A stretch of DNA of 46,163 nt from assembly GCF_001270495.1 (NCBI RefSeq), contig NZ_LGUR01000250.1, forward strand, positions 1-46,163, in the 5' to 3' direction. Positions 15,756 to 24,360 of this stretch are shown here, one piece after another. The translations under genes were made by a program, and so were the position numbers. Under the pieces are notes generated by a model. The model was given only the letters and a program-made list of their open reading frames with translations, did no database searches and was not told the origin of the DNA. The stretch comes from Streptomyces viridochromogenes. Its GTDB lineage: Bacteria > Actinomycetota > Actinomycetes > Streptomycetales > Streptomycetaceae. Position 1 is the first letter of the stretch, and every line of letters starts with the position of its first letter.

Positions 15756-17384
15756 TTGAGACGCATCACCAGAGGACTGGTGACGGCCGCCGCCGTCCTG
15801 TTCTCCACGCTCGCCATACCTGGCACCGCCCACGCCGCCGGGCCGACCGTCAAGTCCGCGTACAGCGACCAGGCCGACTGGTCGGTCATCGACGTGCGGC
15901 TCAACTACAGCGGAGAGATCGCCAAGGTCACCGCGGCGCTGCGTCCCGTCGGCAGCGGCGAGTCGGAGACGCCGGTCGCCACCGTCACCGACTTCACGCA
16001 GAAGTACTGGGTCAGCTCGTGGGAGGGCATCTGGGCCTCCCAGCCCGTCCACCTAGACAGCCTCGGCGACTACACGATCGACATCGAGGCGACGAACACC
16101 GCGGGCGAAACCACCGTCCAGAAGAACGCGGGCACGCTGCGCTACCAGAAGCAGCCCGTCATCAGCGGCTTCGCCGTCACGCCGACCGAGCCGGACATCG
16201 AGCACAGGACGGTCACCGCCACCGGCGACATGGTCCTGCGCGACCCCAGCACCCGCGAAACGGTGCCGTTGCCCGGTGCCACCGTGGACCTCACCTTCGA
16301 CCAGAACGAGGACAGGACCGCGGTCACGGACGACGCCGGCCACTTCTCGGCCGCGCACGAGGTGGTGGAGGGCGGCTGGACCTTCGCCCAGTACAACGGC
16401 GACCTCGGCTTCGCCACGAGCCCCTGGATCGACGTCAGGCCGAAGGCCGCGCCGACCCGGTTCGTCCTGGACAAGAGCAGCTTCCACGTCACCGCCGGCG
16501 ACAAGGTCAACGTCACCGGCACGCTCCAGTACCAGAGCGGCACCGAGTGGAAGCCGTTGTCCGGCATCCCGCTGGAGATGGACTACAAGGACTGCACCAC
16601 CTGCAACCCGGTCGAGTCGACCACCGACGCGAGCGGCCGCTTCTCCTTCGTGCGGTCCCCGTACGGCAGCAAGGTCGTGTACGAGGTGGGGTTCCCGCCG
16701 TATCCGTACAACGCGTTCATCCAGCGCACCGCCACCGCCGACGTCACCGTCGCGGTCACGGCCACGACGAGGTTCACGGAGTTCACGGCGCGGCAGGACA
16801 AGTACGCGCGGCTGGAGATCACCGGCAGCCTCGACGTGATCGGGCGCGACACCAGTGACCAGATCAGCGTCGACATCCAGTACTCGGCCAACGGCACGAG
16901 CGGCTGGGCCACGAAGAAGACCGTGAGGACCAGCTTCGGGTCGCAGTTCATCGTGGAGCGGCTGCCGGGCTACACGGACGGCTACTGGCGCCTGCGCTAC
17001 GCCGGGTCCACCACCAAGGACATCAAGGGCACCGTCAGCAAGAGCCTGCGCAAGACCCGTGCCCTCACCCGGATCAAGGACGCCAACGCGTCTCCCGAGC
17101 CGGTGTACAAGGGCAGGACGATCACCGTGAAGGGCGTGCTCCAGGAGCGCGCGGTCGGCTCGTCAACCTGGAAGGCGTACGGCGGCAGGAAGGTACAGCT
17201 CCTCTTCCGGCCCAAGGGCAAGAGCACCTGGTACCTGATGGCCACCGTCACCACGAAGACGAACGGCTCCTTCAGCAAGGGCTTCACGGCCAAGGAGGAC
17301 GGCACCTGGGTCCCCGTCCACCTGTATCCCGACGGCAAGCACTTCGTGGGCGACGGCCGGGAGGACTACGTCGACGTGCGGTGA
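15756..17384 (+). CDS. secreted protein with Ig-like repeats, unknown function
   Basis: 542 residues. The start is a TTG at 15756, preceded by GGAGCCTGAGGGGG and giving a clean signal peptide (RRITRGLVTAAAVLFSTLA, cleavage after AHA near residue 27). The mature protein is mostly beta-rich modules: VTPTEPDIEHRTVTATGDM, a carboxypeptidase-regulatory-like segment (VTDDAGHFSAAHEVVEGGW), a Cys pair CTTCNP, and two C-terminal modules with TGSLDVIGRD and YKGRTITVKGVLQE, each followed by a strand reading SWKAYGGRKVQLLFRPKG or similar. This layout is common in Streptomyces exported proteins that have no assigned role. It is alone between the tRNA cluster and hrpA. Confidence 0.75.
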   Translation: MRRITRGLVTAAAVLFSTLAIPGTAHAAGPTVKSAYSDQADWSVIDVRLNYSGEIAKVTAALRPVGSGESETPVATVTDFTQKYWVSSWEGIWASQPVHLDSLGDYTIDIEATNTAGETTVQKNAGTLRYQKQPVISGFAVTPTEPDIEHRTVTATGDMVLRDPSTRETVPLPGATVDLTFDQNEDRTAVTDDAGHFSAAHEVVEGGWTFAQYNGDLGFATSPWIDVRPKAAPTRFVLDKSSFHVTAGDKVNVTGTLQYQSGTEWKPLSGIPLEMDYKDCTTCNPVESTTDASGRFSFVRSPYGSKVVYEVGFPPYPYNAFIQRTATADVTVAVTATTRFTEFTARQDKYARLEITGSLDVIGRDTSDQISVDIQYSANGTSGWATKKTVRTSFGSQFIVERLPGYTDGYWRLRYAGSTTKDIKGTVSKSLRKTRALTRIKDANASPEPVYKGRTITVKGVLQERAVGSSTWKAYGGRKVQLLFRPKGKSTWYLMATVTTKTNGSFSKGFTAKEDGTWVPVHLYPDGKHFVGDGREDYVDVR

Positions 17385-17476
17385 CACACGCGGCGGAGGC
17401 GAGCGAGGGAAGTGAGCGGGGGCGGGCCCAAAAGGGTTCGCCCCTTCTTTCCCCGGGATGAGATCCTGGATCGCGT

Positions 17477-20400
17477 ATGTCTACGCATCCCGCCCCCGCC
17501 CCCGGCGCTCCGAGCTTCGGCACGCTCGCCCCTCGCCTGACCGAGCTTTCCCTGCGCGAAGCGCAGCGACTCGGGCGCAGGCTCGAAGGCGCGCGCAAGA
17601 TCCGCAAGCCCGAGGCGCGTGCCGCCGTGCTCGCCGAGATCGAGGCGGAGGTCGCGAAGGCCGAGGAGCGGATCGCCGTACGACGCGAGCGCGTGCCCGC
17701 CGTCAGCTACCCCGAGCAGCTGCCCGTCAGCCAGAAGAAGGACGAGATCGCGGCCGCCATCCGTGATCACCAGGTCGTGATCGTGGCCGGTGAGACCGGG
17801 TCCGGCAAGACCACGCAGATCCCCAAGATCTGCGTCGAGCTCGGCCGCGGCCTGCGCGGCATGATCGGGCACACCCAGCCCCGTCGTATCGCCGCCCGCA
17901 CCGTCGCGGAGCGGGTCGCGGAGGAGCTGGACACGCCACTGGGCGAGACCGTCGGCTGGAAGGTGCGGTTCACCGACCAGGTGAACCCGGACTCGACCTT
18001 CATCAAGCTGATGACGGACGGCATCCTGCTCGCCGAGATCCAGACCGACCGCGAGCTGCGCGCCTACGACACGATCATCATCGACGAGGCCCACGAGCGG
18101 TCCCTCAACATCGACTTCCTGCTCGGGTATCTGGCGCAGCTGCTGCCGAAGCGGCCGGATCTGAAGGTCGTCATCACCTCGGCCACCATCGATCCCGAGC
18201 GGTTCTCCCGGCACTTCGGCGACGCCCCGATCATCGAGGTCAGCGGGCGGACGTACCCCGTGGAGGTGCGTTACCGGCCGCTCCTCGAAGAGGACTCCGA
18301 GGACGCCGACCGCGATCAGATCACCGCGATCTGCGATGCCGTCGAGGAGCTCCAGGGCGAGGGCAAGGGCGACATCCTCGTCTTTCTCTCCGGTGAGCGG
18401 GAGATCCGGGACACGGCCGACGCCCTGGAGAAGAAGAAGTACAGATTCACCGAGGTACTCCCGCTCTACGCCCGGCTCTCGCACGCCGAGCAGCACCGTG
18501 TCTTCCAGCCCCACACCGGCCGCAGGATCGTTCTGGCGACCAACGTCGCCGAGACCTCGCTGACCGTCCCGGGCATCAAGTACGTCATCGACCCCGGCTT
18601 CGCCCGGATCAGCCGGTACAGCCATCGCACCAAGGTGCAGCGGCTGCCCATCGAGCCGATCTCGCAGGCCAGCGCCAACCAGCGCAAGGGCCGCTGTGGC
18701 CGGACCAGCGACGGTGTCTGCATCCGCCTCTACTCCGAGGACGACTTCGTCGCCCGCCCGGAGTTCACGGACGCGGAGATCCTCCGTACGAACCTCGCCT
18801 CCGTCATCCTCCAGATGACCGCGGCCGGCCTCGGCGACATCGAGAAGTTCCCGTTCATCGACCCGCCGGACCACCGCAACATCCGCGACGGCGTCCAGCT
18901 GCTCCAGGAGCTCAACGCTCTCGACCCGGCTCAGAAGGACCCGCGCAAGCGGCTCACCGAGACGGGCCGCAAACTGGCCCAGCTGCCCGTCGACCCGCGC
19001 CTGGCCCGGATGGTCCTGGAGGCCGACAAGAACGGCTGTGTCCGCGAGGTCATGGTCATAGCGGCCGCGCTCTCCATCCAGGACCCGCGCGAGCGCCCGG
19101 CCGACAAGCAGACCCAGGCCGACCAGCAGCACGCCCGCTTCAAGGACGAGACGAGCGACTTCCTCGCGTATCTCAACCTCTGGCGCTACGTCCGCGAGCA
19201 GCAGAAGGAGCGGGGATCGAGCTCCTTCCGGCGGATGTGCAAGCAGGAGTACCTGAACTTCCTGCGCATCCGCGAATGGCAGGACATCTACACCCAGCTG
19301 CGTACGGTCGCCAAGCAGATGGGCATCCACCTCAACGAGGAGGACGCCCCCGACGACCGCATCCACCTCTCCCTCCTCGCCGGCCTCCTGTCCCACATCG
19401 GCATGAAGGACGTGAAGGACGGCGCGAAGAACGAGTACCTGGGCGCCCGCAGCGCCAAGTTCGCGGTCTTCCCGGGCTCGGCCCTCTTCAAGAAGCCCCC
19501 GCGCTTCGTCATGTCCGCCGAGCTCGTCGAGACCTCCCGCCTCTGGGCCCGGGTCAACGCGAAGATCGAGCCGGAGTGGGTCGAGCCGCTCGCCGGGCAC
19601 CTGCTCAAGCGGACGTACAGCGAACCGCACTGGGAGAAGGACCAGGCGGCGGTGATGGCGTACGAGAAGGTCACGCTGTACGGCGTCCCGATCATCGCCC
19701 AGCGCAAGGTGAACTACGGCCGGATCGACCCTGAGGTCAGCCGCGAGCTGTTCATCCGCAACGCCCTGGTCGAGGGCGACTGGCGCACGCACCACAAGTT
19801 CTTCGCCGACAACCGCAAACTCCTCAGCGAGGTCGAGGAGTTGGAGCACCGGGCCCGGCGCCGGGACATCGTGGTCGACGACGAGACGCTGTTCGACTTC
19901 TACGACGAGAAGGTCCCGGACCATGTCGTCTCCGGGGCCCACTTCGACTCCTGGTGGAAGCACAAGCGGCACGAGCAGCCGGACTTCCTGGACTTCGAGC
20001 GCGAGATGCTCATCCGGGAGTCGGCCGAGGCGGTCACCAAGGCGGACTATCCGGACACCTGGCGGCAGGGTGCGCTGAAGTTCCGGGTGACGTACCAGTT
20101 CGAGCCGGGCGCGGACGCGGACGGTGTGACGGTCCATGTCCCGCTCCAGGTGCTGAACCAGGCCGTGGACGAGGGCTTCGACTGGCAGATCCCGGGCCTG
20201 CGCGAGGAGCTGGTGACGGAGCTGATCCGCTCGCTCCCCAAGCCGATCCGCCGCAACTACGTCCCGGCGCCGAACTTCGCGAAGCGGTTCCTGGACACGG
20301 CGGCCCCTCTGCAGGAGCCGCTGACGGTGACCATGGCCCGCGAGCTGAAGCGCATGGTCGGGGTCCCCTTCACCGCCGACGACTTCGACTGGTCGAAGGT

Positions 20401-21436
20401 CCCCGACCATCTCCGCATCACCTTCCGGATCGTCGACGAACGGCGCCGCAAGCTGGCGGAGGACAAGGATCTGGAGGCGCTGAAGCTGCGGCTGAAGCCG
20501 AAGGCGCGCCAGGCCCTCTCGCAGGCCGCCGCGGCCACCGCCTCCCGCCAGGGCGGCGAGTCCCTGGAGCGCACGGGCCTGACCGACTGGACGATCGGCG
20601 CGCTCACCCGCGTCTTCGAGACGCGCCGCGCCGGCCAGCCGGTGAAGGCGTATCCGGCGCTCGTGGACGACGGCGACACGGTCTCCGTGCGCCTCTTCGA
20701 CACGGAGGCGGAGCAGCAGCAGGCGATGTGGAAGGGCACCCGTCGCCTGATCCTCCGCAACATCCCGGTCAACCCCGCGAAGTTCGTATCCGAGAAGCTG
20801 ACCAACCCGCAGAAGCTGGCTCTGTCGGCCAACCCGCACGGTTCGATACAGGCCCTCTTCGACGACTGCGCGATGGCCGCGGCGGACAAGCTGATCGGTG
20901 ACTTCGGCGGACCGGCGTGGGACGAGGAGTCGTACCGGAAGCTGTACGACAAGGTGCGCGCCGAGATCGTCGACACGACCGTCCGTACGGTGGGCCAGGT
21001 GCAGCAGGTCCTCGCCGCCTGGCAGGCCGCTGAGCGCCGCCTGAAGGCCGCACGCAGCCCTGCCCTGCTGGCAAACCTCACGGACGTGCGCAAGCAGCTG
21101 GACGCCCTTGTGAAGCCCGGTTTCGTGACGGCGGCGGGCCTGCGCCGCCTGCCCGACCTGATGCGCTACCTGATCGCGGTGGACCGGCGGCTCCAGCAGA
21201 TGCCGACGAACGTCCAGCGGGACACGACCCGCATGGAGAAGGTCCACGAGATGCAGGACGAGTACGCCTGGCTCCTGGAGCAGATGCCGCAGGGCCGCCC
21301 GGTGCCGCAGCCGGTGCTGGACGTCCGCTGGATGCTGGAGGAACTCCGCGTCAGCTACTTCGCGCACGCGCTCGGTACGGCGTACCCGATCTCCGACAAG
21401 CGGATCGTGAAGACGATCGACACGCTGGCGCCGTAA
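17477..21436 (+). CDS. hrpA: ATP-dependent RNA helicase HrpA (DEAH family)
   Basis: 1319 residues from ATG 17477, the usual length of bacterial HrpA. Motif I GETGSGKTTQ (about 105-114), motif II as IIDEAHERSLN, motif III SATI, NVAETSLTVPGIKYVIDPG, and motif VI QRKGRCGRTSDGVC are all intact. Helicase-associated and OB-fold regions follow (VMVIAAALSIQDPRERPADK; AEDKDLEALKLRLKPKARQA), and the long C-terminal HrpA-specific domain ends at residue 1319. HrpA is an RNA helicase in the cytoplasm; in E. coli it resolves stalled or collided ribosomes on mRNA. It is a single gene starting 92 bases after the secreted-protein gene. Confidence 0.93.
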   Translation: MSTHPAPAPGAPSFGTLAPRLTELSLREAQRLGRRLEGARKIRKPEARAAVLAEIEAEVAKAEERIAVRRERVPAVSYPEQLPVSQKKDEIAAAIRDHQVVIVAGETGSGKTTQIPKICVELGRGLRGMIGHTQPRRIAARTVAERVAEELDTPLGETVGWKVRFTDQVNPDSTFIKLMTDGILLAEIQTDRELRAYDTIIIDEAHERSLNIDFLLGYLAQLLPKRPDLKVVITSATIDPERFSRHFGDAPIIEVSGRTYPVEVRYRPLLEEDSEDADRDQITAICDAVEELQGEGKGDILVFLSGEREIRDTADALEKKKYRFTEVLPLYARLSHAEQHRVFQPHTGRRIVLATNVAETSLTVPGIKYVIDPGFARISRYSHRTKVQRLPIEPISQASANQRKGRCGRTSDGVCIRLYSEDDFVARPEFTDAEILRTNLASVILQMTAAGLGDIEKFPFIDPPDHRNIRDGVQLLQELNALDPAQKDPRKRLTETGRKLAQLPVDPRLARMVLEADKNGCVREVMVIAAALSIQDPRERPADKQTQADQQHARFKDETSDFLAYLNLWRYVREQQKERGSSSFRRMCKQEYLNFLRIREWQDIYTQLRTVAKQMGIHLNEEDAPDDRIHLSLLAGLLSHIGMKDVKDGAKNEYLGARSAKFAVFPGSALFKKPPRFVMSAELVETSRLWARVNAKIEPEWVEPLAGHLLKRTYSEPHWEKDQAAVMAYEKVTLYGVPIIAQRKVNYGRIDPEVSRELFIRNALVEGDWRTHHKFFADNRKLLSEVEELEHRARRRDIVVDDETLFDFYDEKVPDHVVSGAHFDSWWKHKRHEQPDFLDFEREMLIRESAEAVTKADYPDTWRQGALKFRVTYQFEPGADADGVTVHVPLQVLNQAVDEGFDWQIPGLREELVTELIRSLPKPIRRNYVPAPNFAKRFLDTAAPLQEPLTVTMARELKRMVGVPFTADDFDWSKVPDHLRITFRIVDERRRKLAEDKDLEALKLRLKPKARQALSQAAAATASRQGGESLERTGLTDWTIGALTRVFETRRAGQPVKAYPALVDDGDTVSVRLFDTEAEQQQAMWKGTRRLILRNIPVNPAKFVSEKLTNPQKLALSANPHGSIQALFDDCAMAAADKLIGDFGGPAWDEESYRKLYDKVRAEIVDTTVRTVGQVQQVLAAWQAAERRLKAARSPALLANLTDVRKQLDALVKPGFVTAAGLRRLPDLMRYLIAVDRRLQQMPTNVQRDTTRMEKVHEMQDEYAWLLEQMPQGRPVPQPVLDVRWMLEELRVSYFAHALGTAYPISDKRIVKTIDTLAP

Positions 21437-21529
21437 CGAGGCGTGCACGTTGGGTGAGTTCGACCCGGGGCTCACCCTCCTGTACAGTCTCTTCTCGCAG
21501 CGCAACGCACGAATGGCGCAGCGAAACCT

Positions 21530-21604
21530 GGTCCTGTGGAGCAGTTTGGAGTGCTCGCCACCCTGTCAAGGTGGAGGCCGCGGGTTCAAATCCCGTCAGG
21601 ACCG
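21530..21604 (+). tRNA. tRNA-Asp (GUC anticodon), copy 2
   Basis: 75 nt, identical base for base to 15513-15587, including the shared flanking T before and C after. Anticodon loop CTGTCAA. It stands alone and is followed directly by a terminator. Confidence 0.95.
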
Positions 21605-21615
21605 CAGTGAAGAGT

Positions 21616-21650
21616 AGGGCCCGCACCCGGTAAAGGGTTGCGGGCCTTAT
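21616..21650 (+). terminator. terminator after tRNA-Asp copy 2
   Basis: Hairpin formed by GGGCCCGCACCC and GGGTTGCGGGCC, with a GGTAAA loop and one bulged T, followed by TTAT. Confidence 0.8.
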
Positions 21651-21839
21651 GTATGCCCGGGTCCCGCCTCTCAGTGCCGACCCGTTGCCCCTCAGCCCGT
21701 CCGGCGCTTGAGGACCCCTTCAGGGCCGGGTTCGCGGGCCGGCACAACCGGCGGAGCCTCTCGCCACCTTGACGGCGTCACATTCACTCGGTACCCAGAA
21801 AACAGGGACCTTCCCGGCATGGCCCCATGGAGGTGGCGT

Positions 21840-22043
21840 ATGGCGGCATCGACCAGGCACGAGACGCGGGCGTTGCTCCGCGCGCACCTGTCCGCCGCCT
21901 CCTCCTACCGACATCTCACCCGTCACTGCCCGATCTGCCACCGCCTGCTGCGGCTGGCGCTGGACTCCGCCCCGCGTGGCACCACCCAGGCGGCCCGGGC
22001 CCCCGGCGAAGTCACCGAGGGCGAAGCGGCGTCCACCGCGTGA
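21840..22043 (+). CDS. DUF6274-like small protein
   Basis: 67 residues from ATG 21840, with GGAGGT eight bases upstream, which rules out the longer starts. The sequence is basic and helical (STRHETRALLRAHLSAASSY), then has a CxxC site (RHCPICHRLLRLALDS) that may bind zinc with the nearby His residues. I recognise it as the small Streptomyces protein usually found next to bldC (DUF6274). No function is known. The C-terminus is disordered. It is convergent with bldC. Confidence 0.75.
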   Translation: MAASTRHETRALLRAHLSAASSYRHLTRHCPICHRLLRLALDSAPRGTTQAARAPGEVTEGEAASTA

Positions 22044-22352
22044 CCCGTACCAAGGTCAACTCCCGCCCCCGCGTGGGGTGCTGGAGGCCAGCCCTCCCTT
22101 TAGCGCACATAGGCCAGAGGCAACAAGCACCGCGCCATGTGACGGGTGTCACCGCATGAGTTTCCGGAAGTGCGGTACTTACACCCTGCCTACAACTGGT
22201 CAATTTAATATGTGCAATTGCACCAGCTTCTAGGGATCCTCCGGCACACGATCGGTGACGCCCCACGACGGGTCCACAGGAGATCCGACAGCCCTCCCCA
22301 GACTCCGACAAGGCCACCCACAGGACCGTCGGCCGGCACACATCCCGCACAC
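22044..22352. promoter_or_regulatory. AT-rich intergenic DNA with a 12-bp palindrome
   Basis: About 300 bases between the DUF6274 gene and the bldC terminator, without a gene. Bases 22175-22235 are strikingly AT-rich for this genome (CAATTTAATATGTGCAATTG) and hold the perfect palindrome GTGCAATTGCAC at 22212-22223, with a looser inverted pair TGGTCAATT and AATTGCACCA around it. This could be a regulator or nucleoid-protein site; there is no start codon close downstream. Confidence 0.45.
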
Positions 22353-22392
22353 AAAAAAGATCGCGCTGGACCCGGCGGAGTCCAGCGCGATC
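22353..22392 (-). terminator. intrinsic terminator of bldC
   Basis: On the minus strand a perfect hairpin (GATCGCGCTGGAC and GTCCAGCGCGATC, 8-nt loop) is followed by TTTTTTGTGTG. It lies about 145 bases past the bldC stop, so the bldC mRNA has a long 3' untranslated part. Confidence 0.9.
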
Positions 22393-22537
22393 TACGACGC
22401 ACCCTTGTTGCGTGCCCGAAGAGCTCTGACGGCTTGGGCGTGGGCTCTGTTGGGGCAGAACCCGCGTCGCTTGGAGCTAGGGTTCGGGCGCCGCGGCGAG
22501 TTGGGGGAACTGCCGTTTTGCCCGGTTATGGAGTTGT

Positions 22538-22744
22538 TCAGGCCTCGCTGCGCTGCTGCGGGATGCCCGCGAGCAGTGCGCGGACCTCAGCCTCGCGGTA
22601 GCGGCGGTGTCCGCCGAGCGTACGGATGGAAGTAAGCTTCCCGGCCTTCGCCCACCGCGTGACCGTCTTGGGGTCGACGCGGAACATGGTGGCGACCTCA
22701 GCCGGGGTCAGCAGCGGCTCGGCATCAGGGGTGCGAGCGGTCAT
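22538..22744 (-). CDS. bldC: developmental regulator BldC (MerR-like)
   Basis: 68 residues: TPAEVATMFRVDPKTVTRWA (helix-turn-helix) and GKLTSIRTLGGHRRYREAEV (wing), the whole of a MerR-type DNA-binding domain without any effector domain. This is BldC, which in Streptomyces binds head-to-tail on DNA repeats and holds back sporulation genes while allowing vegetative growth. The length and sequence match the conserved protein. The start ATG is at 22744 with an AGGAGG-like site on the minus strand (CGAGGAGGCCGCTC). The leader holds an inverted repeat at 22761-22782. Confidence 0.95.
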   Translation of the reverse strand: MTARTPDAEPLLTPAEVATMFRVDPKTVTRWAKAGKLTSIRTLGGHRRYREAEVRALLAGIPQQRSEA

Positions 22745-22760
22745 GAGCGGCCTCCTCGGG

Positions 22761-22782
22761 AGAACCGAACCTTCTCGGTTCT
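22761..22782 (-). promoter_or_regulatory. inverted repeat in the bldC leader
   Basis: AGAACCGA (22761-22768), a 6-base spacer and TCGGTTCT (22775-22782) form a perfect 8-bp dyad just upstream of the bldC ribosome binding site. It could be an operator or an RNA hairpin that limits translation. Confidence 0.5.
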
Positions 22783-23297
22783 TTCCTCTAAATTCTGCAC
22801 CTTGACCCGCGTTGCCCGAAATGGCGGACGCGAGTCGAGTCGGTTATAGGACGAACGGCTTGTCCTCGGCACTACAACTACACCATCTGTCCAGCCGCGT
22901 CGGCCAAACCGATGGAATTGCCCTCCCAGGTGTTCATCAGCGACGGAAGCCGATGGACCATGCCATAGCGGACAGTCACGCCGCTGTGACGATCAGTCAC
23001 AGTGGCGTGCAGGAGTCCCAAGACCCCCCAAAGCGTGCAATGTCGAGATGGAGTCCTCCCCGGACTCCTTGTCCTATTTTGGCACGAGGGGGGGTTAGGG
23101 GCGCAAGGCCCGCGTACGTGCGGTCCGTCACGCTTACGCGCGTTGAATCATGGTTGATGCATACGCCCGTATCGAGTCCTACGTCCCTTGTTGACGAGAC
23201 ATCAGGTACCTCAGAGCGAGCACGAAACCCCAAAACGGGCGGCTCGTCAAACGCCAGTTCGTTACGTCACACAGTGCGTCAGATCACACCGGTCGGC
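22783..23297. promoter_or_regulatory. bldC upstream region
   Basis: About 510 bases with no convincing gene, upstream of bldC and downstream of the stop of the next minus-strand gene. It is less GC-rich than its surroundings and holds a perfect palindrome, CTGTGACGATCAGTCACAG, at 22984-23002, similar to CRP-type sites but with a 7-base centre, and the AT-rich run TCTAAATTCTGC near 22787. The bldC promoter should be here. Confidence 0.5.
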
Positions 23298-24140
23298 TCA
23301 GTTGGCCGATCGCCGGTCCCGCACCGACCGCCACCGCTCCACGAGCCGCCCGTAGGCCACCCCCGCGGCCTCCCCGTCGCCACGACGCAGCGCGTCAATG
23401 CCGTGGGTCACATCCGCGGCCGAGTGGTCGTCCTCCAGCTCGCCGGCGGGCAGGGTGTGCACCAGGCCGCCGTAGTCCAGCTCGACCAGCGAGCGCGGGT
23501 GGAACTCCTCCAGCCAGCGCCCGACGTCCAGCAGGCCGTCGATGAGCGGCCCCTCGTCGATGGCGTCCTTCAGCGTCCTGAGGGCCCGCGCCACGCGCCG
23601 CCGTGCCTCCACCATGGGCGTCCGGTAGCGCAGCATCGGCGGAATGTCGCCCGAGCCCTTGTCGAAGCGCCGCTCCTCGTCCGACACCAGCACGAACCAG
23701 TGCAGCGGCACCTGCCAGGTCGAGGTCCGGATCCAGGGCCGGGCGTCCGGGTTGCGGGCCAGCCAGCGCTCGTAGTCCTGGGCCGCCTGGCGCCGTACGA
23801 CCTCCGGGAGCACCGCGTCCAGGACCGGCTTCGGCAGTTCGTCGGCCAGCTCCCCGAGCGCCAGCCAGCCGCGCAGCCGGGTCCGCCACGGGCACACGCA
23901 CACCGCCCCGTCGACCTCGGCCACGAAGGCGTCGCCGCTCTCCTGGACGGGGACGGCGACGGGCGGGGTGGGCAGCAAGTCGGCCAGCGAGCGACGCAGT
24001 TCGTCCTGGTACGAGGGACGGTCACTGCGGCGGGCATAGCGGGCCCAGTGGTCGCGCTCCGGTTCCGGGAAGGCGGCCAGTGGCTCGTAGACGCGCAGAT
24101 AGGTCGCGTACGGGACGATCACCGAGGACACCTTGGGCAC
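23298..24140 (-). CDS. conserved actinobacterial protein of unknown function
   Basis: About 280 residues from a GTG at 24140 that follows GGGGGAGGGAG; the ATG at 24161 has no binding site and its codons cover the Shine-Dalgarno. The protein is soluble, with no signal peptide or membrane segment. Recognisable stretches are VSSVIVPYATYLRVYEPLAA, GDAFVAEVDGAVCVCPWRTR and DARPWIRTSTWQVPLHWFVL. I know it only as the conserved neighbour between bldC and valine dehydrogenase in Streptomyces. It diverges from vdh, sharing a 220-bp promoter region with a perfect palindrome at 24230-24242. Confidence 0.75.
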   Translation of the reverse strand: MPKVSSVIVPYATYLRVYEPLAAFPEPERDHWARYARRSDRPSYQDELRRSLADLLPTPPVAVPVQESGDAFVAEVDGAVCVCPWRTRLRGWLALGELADELPKPVLDAVLPEVVRRQAAQDYERWLARNPDARPWIRTSTWQVPLHWFVLVSDEERRFDKGSGDIPPMLRYRTPMVEARRRVARALRTLKDAIDEGPLIDGLLDVGRWLEEFHPRSLVELDYGGLVHTLPAGELEDDHSAADVTHGIDALRRGDGEAAGVAYGRLVERWRSVRDRRSAN

Positions 24141-24229
24141 GCCTGCTCCCTCCCCCGCCATCTGCCAGGAAAACCCGCGAAACCCGCTGACAAACGTGCG
24201 GGAAAACTATGCAAATCGTCGCACGGCTG

Positions 24230-24242
24230 TACTCCGGGAGTA
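24230..24242. promoter_or_regulatory. perfect palindrome between vdh and its divergent neighbour
   Basis: TACTCCGGGAGTA, two 6-bp arms around one G, lies 118 bases upstream of the vdh start and 90 bases upstream of the divergent start, so one protein bound here could control both genes. Confidence 0.5.
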
Positions 24243-24360
24243 GGTGATCCTGAGCACTGCGGGATGGACGGGTGCCGACGGGTCTAATCTCATGCTCACA
24301 GCCCCCGCCACCCGTACGGGAGCTCGCTCCACTCGCCGCCAGTACTCAGGAGTCACCACA

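Noticed and set aside
17366..21505. 1379-codon minus-strand frame opposite hrpA
   Set aside because: Composition is Leu/Arg/Asp/Val-rich and random-like, with no motif; the opposite strand has every HrpA motif.
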